From assembly GCA_002405435.1 (NCBI GenBank), contig DHLU01000225.1, forward strand, positions 6,226 to 11,583: a DNA stretch of 5,358 nucleotides. The letters run 5' to 3'. This DNA comes from Flavobacteriales bacterium UBA4660. Its GTDB lineage: Bacteria > Bacteroidota > Bacteroidia > Flavobacteriales_D > Sanyastnellaceae. The position numbers were made by a program, and so were the translations under genes. Position 1 is the first letter of the stretch, and every line of letters begins with the position of its first letter. The notes under the pieces are model-generated. The model was given only the letters and a program-made list of their open reading frames with translations, had not been told where the DNA came from and did not search any database. This document shows positions 1 through 4,374 of the stretch, one piece after another.

Positions 1-78
1 GATATCTACACCCACATGGACCGTCAGCGCCTGCGTGAAGAAATCCTCACTTTTCATCCCCACTACAGCAAATCATGA
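1..78 (+). CDS. xerD: Site-specific tyrosine recombinase XerD, C-terminal fragment (cut by window edge)
   Basis: Frame 1 is open from the first base to a TGA at 76-78 and gives 25 residues, DIYTHMDRQRLREEILTFHP followed by HYSKS. This matches the end of XerD-type recombinases: the I-Y-T-H box carries the catalytic tyrosine (codon 7-9 here) that forms the 3'-phosphotyrosyl link with DNA, and a short helix ending in F-H-P follows it. XerD works with XerC and FtsK at the dif site to resolve chromosome dimers before cell division. The Arg/His catalytic residues and the DNA-binding N-terminal domain lie upstream of the window. XerC or another Xer-like integrase is possible from such a short piece, but the R-x-x-L-R-x-x-I-x-x-F-H-P tail is what I know from Bacteroidota XerD. 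The next gene starts 22 bp downstream on the same strand, so readthrough is plausible. Confidence 0.8.
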   Translation, partial: DIYTHMDRQRLREEILTFHPHYSKS

Positions 79-100
79 GATTGCTTCGTTCTTTTGCCCC

Positions 101-1342
101 ATGACAGGTTTACGACAGGTTTTGCTCCTTTGCGCAGCGGCGTTACTAAGTACCGCTCAAGCCCAGGTGCGCGTGATGAGCTACAACATGCTCAATTTCC
201 CTACGGGCAACCTGCAGGGCCGCACAGATACACTTGAAAATATTGTGGACTATTACCGTCCGCACCTCCTGCTGATTCAGGAACTGAAAACGGCATCGGG
301 GCTCTCACAAATCACCGATATGATGGATGACCTCGGGTACGGCAACTTTGCACACGGCACCTTCATACCCCAGCAGAGCAATCCGGGTGCCACCAACCTG
401 CTGCAGCAAAATGTGGTCTATGATGCCTCCATCTTTGTGCTGGATGAAGAATATGTGATTGAGACGGATGTGCGCGACTTCAACGGATATAAGTTTCACT
501 TCCTCGATGAGGCGCTCACACAGCCTGGAGACACCACCTTCCTGTATGTTTTTTCAGCGCACCTTAAAAGTTCACAGGGGGCGGCAGAAGAAGCGGCACG
601 GCAGGCTATGGCAGCCGAATGGGTCAACTGGGCAGATGCACACATCCCAACGGGCAGCCTGGTCATGCTCGGCGGCGATTTCAATCTATACACCGCCGAA
701 GAGCCCGCCTACACATTGCTGACTGACAGCGACAACAATACCGTCATGGTTGATCCGCTGGCACTTTACGGCGACTGGACCGGCAGTGCATTTGCGCATA
801 AGGAGATCCTGACGCAAAGCACACGGCTGAGCCAGCTCTACGATGACGGGGCCGGCGGCGGACTTGATGACCGCTTTGACTTCATCCTGCTCTCAGCGGC
901 TTTTTTTGATCCTGATGTCCCGGTCAATTTCGTTGAAGGCAGTTACCATTCCCTGGGCAACAACGGCACATGCTACAACCAGTCCATCACCGCATGTGCC
1001 GACGACAACGAGGTGCCGGCAGATGTTATACAGTCTTTGTATTACATGAGCGACCACCTGCCCCAGGTGTTGTCCTTTCAAACGCCCGCTTCCTCGGCCA
1101 CGGGATTGCTGCAGGCACCGCCCCCGGGGCTTACGGTGTTGTACACGGCATCGGGTGTGCAGATTCAGCCTGCTGCGCTCACCGACAGGCCCTGGAAATA
1201 CCGGATATTCGATACCACCGGCCACTGCGTGGAAGAGGGAAGTTGCGTAGGATCGCTCATGCCCGGTCGCGGCCGGTTTTCGCCCGGGTATTACCTCGTA
1301 CAAACCAAGGCCGGATGTGCAGGCTTTGTGATGGAAGAATGA
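101..1342 (+). CDS. Secreted endonuclease/exonuclease/phosphatase (EEP) family protein with probable T9SS sorting domain
   Basis: 413 residues. Residues 1-21 form a signal peptide (hydrophobic core, then A-Q-A, cleavage before Gln22). Residues 23 to about 325 carry the EEP (DNase I-like) fold: MSYN (Asn29), LLLIQE (metal-binding Glu61), SAHLK (His154), GGDFN (Asp193, Asn195), RFDFIL (Asp260) and MSDHLP (Asp318, His319). All the expected metal and catalytic positions are present, so the enzyme should be an active Mg-dependent phosphodiesterase; whether it acts on DNA, RNA or another phosphoester cannot be told. After a Pro/Ser/Ala linker, residues about 340-413 look like a type A T9SS C-terminal domain (beta-rich, RIFDTTG, then SPGYYLVQ near the end), which would place it outside the cell or on its surface. 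I chose ATG 101: the in-frame GTG at 35 would overlap xerD by 44 bp and put 22 polar residues before the signal peptide. No Shine-Dalgarno sequence is visible. The stop overlaps the next start as ATGA. Confidence 0.88.
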   Translation: MTGLRQVLLLCAAALLSTAQAQVRVMSYNMLNFPTGNLQGRTDTLENIVDYYRPHLLLIQELKTASGLSQITDMMDDLGYGNFAHGTFIPQQSNPGATNLLQQNVVYDASIFVLDEEYVIETDVRDFNGYKFHFLDEALTQPGDTTFLYVFSAHLKSSQGAAEEAARQAMAAEWVNWADAHIPTGSLVMLGGDFNLYTAEEPAYTLLTDSDNNTVMVDPLALYGDWTGSAFAHKEILTQSTRLSQLYDDGAGGGLDDRFDFILLSAAFFDPDVPVNFVEGSYHSLGNNGTCYNQSITACADDNEVPADVIQSLYYMSDHLPQVLSFQTPASSATGLLQAPPPGLTVLYTASGVQIQPAALTDRPWKYRIFDTTGHCVEEGSCVGSLMPGRGRFSPGYYLVQTKAGCAGFVMEE

Positions 1343-1932
1343 AACCCCTGCCCGCAAAAGTGCGCGCCGTTAAACGGCTCTTTACCGCTCTCGACAAACA
1401 GATTGAAGGCGCCCAGGTGCAGAGCGGACTTCGCTGTTTGCCGGGCTGCGGCGAATGTTGCAAAAAACCGGATATTGAAGCCACGCCACTCGAATTTCTG
1501 CCCCTCGCGCTGCAGTATTTCGACGAAGGGATTGCGGAGGACATGCACCGCCAGTTGTCTGCACAGGGCGCGGGGATGTGCCACCTGTTCCGTCCATCCG
1601 TGACAGCATTCGGCGGACTGTGTTCACAATATCCGCACCGCGGACTGATCTGCAGGTTATTCGGTTATTCGGCGCGCCGCAACCGGGAAGACCAGTTTGA
1701 ACTGCTCACCTGCCGGCTGCTCAAAGAACAGCGTCCGACAGCCGTAGCCGCATTGAAAGACGTGATGCACAGCCGAAAAGGCATTCCGGTAATGGCCGAT
1801 TATTACAGTCGCCTCAGGCAGATCGACCCGGCACTTGCCGACTTCTACCCCATCAATACTGCTGCCTGCAAAGCCCTCGAGGCCGTGATGCACTATTACG
1901 CCTACCGCCGGCGACGCAAGCCTCAGTCGTGA
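1339..1932 (+). CDS. YkgJ-type CxxxCxxCC cysteine-cluster protein (putative zinc/iron-chelating)
   Basis: 197 residues with no signal peptide, so probably cytoplasmic. The family signature is clear: C33-x3-C37-x2-C40-C41 near the N-terminus, then C81, C95 in GLCSQYPHRGLICRLFGY (with C105 in the ICRLFGY box), and C125. This is the arrangement of the CxxCxxCC family (Pfam PF03692, E. coli YkgJ-like), thought to bind zinc or iron or an Fe-S cluster; its biochemical role is not established in most members. A basic tail (YRRRRKPQS) ends the protein. ATG 1339 is chosen because it overlaps the upstream stop as ATGA, typical of translational coupling; the same frame is open further upstream, but that stretch lies inside the nuclease gene and does not resemble the family. 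The last 10 bp overlap the end of the convergent DUF1684 gene. The coupling suggests co-expression with the secreted EEP protein, although the two would act in different compartments. Confidence 0.88.
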   Translation: MKPLPAKVRAVKRLFTALDKQIEGAQVQSGLRCLPGCGECCKKPDIEATPLEFLPLALQYFDEGIAEDMHRQLSAQGAGMCHLFRPSVTAFGGLCSQYPHRGLICRLFGYSARRNREDQFELLTCRLLKEQRPTAVAALKDVMHSRKGIPVMADYYSRLRQIDPALADFYPINTAACKALEAVMHYYAYRRRRKPQS

Positions 1933-2540
1933 AATTTCTTCACACCTGCTTCCACCCTTACCCCAAGAAAATTCTCCGGCGGCGGAATCACACAGGAATA
2001 CCCCGCGCTATATGCGCAATAGGGATTGAAGGCGTAGTTGAAGTCCACGGTCATTTTTCCTGACACGTCCGCCGTGGTGTATTCAAGGTAACGACCGCCT
2101 CCATAGCTCTCTGCGCCCGTCGTCAGGTCGGTGAAGGCCAGCAAGAGGTAATTGCCCAGGTGTGGGCGCTGAGGATCGGCACTCTGGTAAAGGGTCAGCA
2201 CACATTTTTCACCGGAAAGCATGAACCGCAGCGTGCCATAAGGTTTGTACAAAGGGGTGCGCTGACCACTGGTCTTCATGGCCCGGGCCTCCGCATCCCT
2301 GATTTTTTTAAACCTGGCCGTGACCCTGTAGTGCTCATCCACCGCCCAATAGTGCAGGCCCTGAAAGCGGGCGACCGCCGTATCGTGCAGAATTGAGGTA
2401 GCGGTATCGGCAAAAACCCGGTTGACACTGTCGCGGTATGCCTGCACCTGGACACGGTAATCGGACTGGCCCTGAGCGAAGCCGGCAAGTAAGATACCGA
2501 AGAAAATGGGCAGAACTTTTTGGGCTGCGGTTCGTTTCAT
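1923..2540 (-). CDS. Exported DUF1684 family protein
   Basis: 205 residues. Residues 1-24 are a signal peptide (MKRTAAQK basic start, hydrophobic core PIFFGILLAGF, cleavage after A-Q-G before Gln25). The rest matches my knowledge of DUF1684. Its strongest blocks are FTDLTTGAESYGGGRYLEY (residues 136-154) and DFNYAFNPYCAYSAGYSC (166-183), followed by IPPPEN and a V-x-x-G-V-K-K end. These correspond to the family's GRY(L/I) and D-F-N-x-A-x-N-P-x-C-A-Y-x-x-x-Y-x-C-P-x-P-P-x-E-N signature. The function of the family is unknown; the conserved Cys pair (175, 183) and the aromatic-rich motif suggest a binding or catalytic site, but that is inference. Length is normal. The start is firm because it gives a complete signal peptide and no other ATG lies near. 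The start codon is only 20 bp from the divergent start at 2561, and the gene's end overlaps the convergent cysteine-cluster gene by 10 bp. Confidence 0.88.
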   Translation of the reverse strand: MKRTAAQKVLPIFFGILLAGFAQGQSDYRVQVQAYRDSVNRVFADTATSILHDTAVARFQGLHYWAVDEHYRVTARFKKIRDAEARAMKTSGQRTPLYKPYGTLRFMLSGEKCVLTLYQSADPQRPHLGNYLLLAFTDLTTGAESYGGGRYLEYTTADVSGKMTVDFNYAFNPYCAYSAGYSCVIPPPENFLGVRVEAGVKKFHD

Positions 2541-2545
2541 ACAGC

Positions 2546-2553
2546 CAAAGCTA
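2546..2553 (-). promoter_or_regulatory. Possible Bacteroidota -7 element (TAnnTTTG) for the DUF1684 gene
   Basis: On the minus strand these bases read TAGCTTTG, an exact match to the Bacteroidota -7 consensus TAnnTTTG. The box ends 5 nt before the ATG at 2540, so a transcript would start at or next to the start codon and be leaderless or nearly so. I find no TTG/TTTG -33 element at the expected distance upstream, where the sequence already belongs to the divergent gene. An 8-mer with six fixed bases can occur by chance, so this is a weak call. Confidence 0.25.
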
Positions 2554-2560
2554 TTGACGA

Positions 2561-3193
2561 ATGCGCCTGCTTGCGGTCATTGCCGTTCTTCCGCTACTCT
2601 CCTGCCTGCATGCGCAGGACCTCAAACCCCTTGATTATATGGGTGTATTTGGCAACAACAAGGTGTCTGGACAAGTCACCCTCGAGGTCCGCTACGGAAA
2701 GAATGCCACACCCGACACCCTCTTGCTGGGAGTAGCCGAATTCGAATTGTCGGGTCGCATGATCCGCTTCACGGAATACTTTGCAGGCGGCCGCGTATTC
2801 GCGGTCTATCGCTATTACTACGATGAGGCAGGCCAACTGAGCGCCGCGTCGGTAGCGCATACCTTTCTCCAATTTGAAGAGGTGCCGTTTATACTCACGC
2901 GCAACGCCGCTGGCCAGCTGATCTCCCGCACGACGGCAACGGCCATACCGGGTTTCTGGACCCTGGAGACCTATACCTACAATGCGCGCGGCGTATTGGT
3001 TCGCTCAGAAAGATGGATTGCCCAGGACGGACAGCTGAATCCGGCAGGCTCATCTTTTTACCCGGACACCCTCACGCGCGATGAGCGTGTGTTGTCTAAC
3101 CTATATGACAATGCAGGACTTCCGGTGCTGAAAAAGATGAAGGATGCATCCGGTAACGACGTGTCTATCCTCTACACCTATACATTCTACTGA
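2561..3193 (+). CDS. Exported hypothetical protein with YD/RHS-like repeats
   Basis: 210 residues; I do not recognise a named family. It begins with a signal peptide, MRLLAVIAVLPLLSCLHA, probably cut before Gln19. Cys15 in L-L-S-C resembles a weak lipobox, so a lipoprotein is possible. The mature part is beta-rich with degenerate Y-D-x-x-G-x-(L/P) units: YYYDEAGQL (residues 85-93), TRNAAGQLISR (113-123), YTYNARGVLVR (138-148) and LYDNAGLPVLKKM (181-193), closing with YTYTFY at the C-terminus. Such units recall the YD/RHS beta-strand repeats common in small Bacteroidota envelope proteins; they would form a short beta-sheet and do not indicate a toxin, since no RHS core or toxin domain is present. 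ATG 2561 is preferred because it gives a full signal peptide. There is no Shine-Dalgarno sequence, and the start is 20 bp from the opposite gene's start, so its promoter must lie inside that gene. Confidence 0.75.
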   Translation: MRLLAVIAVLPLLSCLHAQDLKPLDYMGVFGNNKVSGQVTLEVRYGKNATPDTLLLGVAEFELSGRMIRFTEYFAGGRVFAVYRYYYDEAGQLSAASVAHTFLQFEEVPFILTRNAAGQLISRTTATAIPGFWTLETYTYNARGVLVRSERWIAQDGQLNPAGSSFYPDTLTRDERVLSNLYDNAGLPVLKKMKDASGNDVSILYTYTFY

Positions 3194-3204
3194 GGCCGCG
3201 TGCG

Positions 3205-3214
3205 TTCCCGGGAA
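3205..3214. repeat. Perfect 10-bp palindrome TTCCCGGGAA in the 3194-3301 intergenic gap
   Basis: A self-complementary 10-mer begins 11 bases after the stop of the YD-repeat gene and ends just before the hairpin at 3216. It has no loop, so it is more likely a protein-binding dyad or a chance match than an RNA hairpin. It is about 90 bp upstream of the next start codon, within reach of an operator. No second copy was noticed elsewhere in the window. Confidence 0.25.
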
Positions 3215-3215
3215 A

Positions 3216-3255
3216 TGGGTACATCAGCCCGTGTTGGAGTATGGGCTGAGACCCA
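3216..3255 (+). terminator. Two-part hairpin after the YD-repeat gene; possible terminator without a U-tract, or leader structure
   Basis: The outer stem pairs TGGGT (3216-3220) with ACCCA (3251-3255). The inner stem pairs TCAGCCC (3224-3230) with GGGCTGA (3243-3249). Together they make 12 Watson-Crick pairs with a small internal loop (ACA opposite G) and a 12-nt apical loop that could shorten by T-A and G-U pairs. It sits 23 bp after the upstream stop, where a terminator would be expected. The following sequence, ACCCCGTGG, lacks a U-tract, so intrinsic termination is uncertain. It could instead protect the 3' end of the upstream mRNA or structure the leader of the gene at 3302. The rest of the 108-bp gap is GC-rich at first and ends in an A8T3 tract (3288-3298) just before the next start. 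Confidence 0.35.
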
Positions 3256-3301
3256 ACCCCGTGGAAAGTGCATTCCTTCTATATTCGAAAAAAAATTTGT
3301 T

Positions 3302-4369
3302 ATGTGCCATCAGCCATATCTGCTTTTAGGTACTCTTCTGTGTGTCATTTTCGATCATGCACACAGCCAGCCCGTTTTTCCGTTCGATTACGAAGGCCAT
3401 CCGATTACGCAAACTTCCCTGTCGTATTCCAACTTCAGTTTTATGAACAAGGGGGGCAACCAGGTATCGGCTTTTGTGCTGGTTGACCAGGCGCATGCCC
3501 GACCTGTAGTACCACATCACCGCATATCAGGATTTTATTTTTATGCCGTGCCTGCCAGCGCGGAGGCACTGCAAAAAGCGCGGAGGGATTACCGCCGCCG
3601 CCAACTGCTTGGGTGGGGATCTTATGGCATGGGCTTCACCACGGCGTCGATGGCGTTTGGATTGAGTGATGCGAAAACCGGTGAAACCTTTGGCCCCCTC
3701 TTATTTCTGGCCGGTTTTGCCTCCGGTACCTATTTCTTGTTTAAGGCCAGTATCAAAGCGAGAAAAGACTTCAACCAGTGCATCGCCACCTTTAATGCCC
3801 ACCAGTCAACGGTGCTTCCCGCGCTCACAGAGATCCATGTTTCTTATCCCGACAAGGTGCTGCATACCATCAAGCAATACCGCGGATACAAGTATGATTC
3901 CGGCAACTCCTATGTCACGAAGGTAAAATCTACCGAATTCACCGTGGGAACCGGCAGCACAGCCATGCGTTTCAACCGGAAGCATCTGAAGCCCTATTTG
4001 ATATCAACGCCGACTTCCGCCGCGTTATACAGGAAAGCGTCTCTGCACCGGACTTTCAAATTAACCGGGTTGGGGCTGGTGATGCTGGGCTATGCCAGCG
4101 GATCCGCTTTTTCGAATCTCCAAAATGAGACAGGCACCCAACTGGCCATGGGGGCAGGCATCACCGGATTTGGCTTGTTGTGCACGCGTAAGGTCAAGAC
4201 CTTGCTGACACAGTCTGTGCGGGCATACAATATCAGCCAATACACAGGCCTTACTTCCCTGCAAATGCCCTATCGGGAAAAATGGAAACTACAGTCAATC
4301 GGATTGGTTCCGCTCGGTGCAGCTGGCCGCATCACGCCGGCACTTTCATTCTGCCTCACCCGCGGCTAA
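3302..4369 (+). CDS. Exported membrane protein of unknown function with two tandem TM-hairpin units
   Basis: 355 residues; family not recognised. Residues 1-22 are a signal peptide (core YLLLGTLLCVIF, cleavage after A-H-S before Gln23). Two similar units follow. Each has a polar beta-rich stretch, a P-(A/T)-S-A...K-A segment (residues 84-93 and 237-246), a glycine-rich hydrophobic hairpin (about 102-121 with 131-148; about 254-272 with 278-294), and a basic amphipathic tail ending in Phe-Asn or Tyr-Asn (KARKDFNQCIATFN to 165; TRKVKTLLTQSVRAYN to 310). The C-terminal part (about 330-355) has alternating hydrophobic residues, IGLVPLGAAG then ALSF. I recall this hairpin plus Y-N tail layout from uncharacterised Bacteroidota envelope proteins, but cannot give it a role. 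ATG 3302 is chosen over an in-frame GTG at 3200, which would add 34 polar residues before the signal peptide. The stop lies 5 bp from the convergent ettA stop. Confidence 0.8.
   Translation: MCHQPYLLLGTLLCVIFDHAHSQPVFPFDYEGHPITQTSLSYSNFSFMNKGGNQVSAFVLVDQAHARPVVPHHRISGFYFYAVPASAEALQKARRDYRRRQLLGWGSYGMGFTTASMAFGLSDAKTGETFGPLLFLAGFASGTYFLFKASIKARKDFNQCIATFNAHQSTVLPALTEIHVSYPDKVLHTIKQYRGYKYDSGNSYVTKVKSTEFTVGTGSTAMRFNRKHLKPYLISTPTSAALYRKASLHRTFKLTGLGLVMLGYASGSAFSNLQNETGTQLAMGAGITGFGLLCTRKVKTLLTQSVRAYNISQYTGLTSLQMPYREKWKLQSIGLVPLGAAGRITPALSFCLTRG
3548..3796 (+). repeat. Internal protein repeat, unit 1 (TM hairpin plus F-N tail)
   Basis: Encodes residues 83-165 of the membrane protein at 3302-4369. 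Aligned by eye with unit 2 (residues 236-310), it shares P-x-S-A, K-A, L-x-G-x-G, a later Gly, two hydrophobic helices and a basic tail ending in an aromatic residue plus Asn. Unit 1 is 8 residues longer. Similarity is at protein level only; no DNA-level repeat is visible, so the duplication would be old. Confidence 0.45.
4007..4231 (+). repeat. Internal protein repeat, unit 2 (TM hairpin plus Y-N tail)
   Basis: Encodes residues 236-310, the partner of the unit at 3548-3796. It keeps the same order: P-T-S-A, R-K-A, KLTGLGLVMLGYASGSAF helix, turn with polar residues (QNETGTQ), second helix LAMGAGITGFGLL, and basic amphipathic tail ending in AYN. The beta-rich segment before it (about residues 200-235) may correspond to residues 50-82 before unit 1. 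Confidence 0.45.
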
Positions 4370-4374
4370 CCGAA

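Noticed and set aside
35..100. GTG start at 35 for the EEP protein, adding 22 residues
   Set aside because: It would overlap the xerD tail by 44 bp and place polar residues before a signal peptide that begins cleanly at ATG 101.
970..1338. Upstream in-frame extension of the cysteine-cluster protein
   Set aside because: It lies wholly inside the EEP coding region, which has clear catalytic motifs and a sorting tail there; ATG 1339 gives the normal family N-terminus and an ATGA junction.
893..1357. 154-codon minus-strand open frame across the nuclease gene
   Set aside because: It is antisense to a gene with strong family motifs, and its translation shows no recognisable domain; it is best explained as a shadow in GC-rich sequence.
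2561..3193. RHS/YD-repeat toxin or polymorphic toxin gene
   Set aside because: Only a few degenerate YD-like units are present in 210 residues, with no RHS core, protease site, toxin domain or immunity-gene partner.
3200..3301. GTG start at 3200 for the membrane protein, adding 34 residues
   Set aside because: The extension is polar, covers the palindrome and hairpin, and would bury the signal peptide; ATG 3302 gives a standard one.
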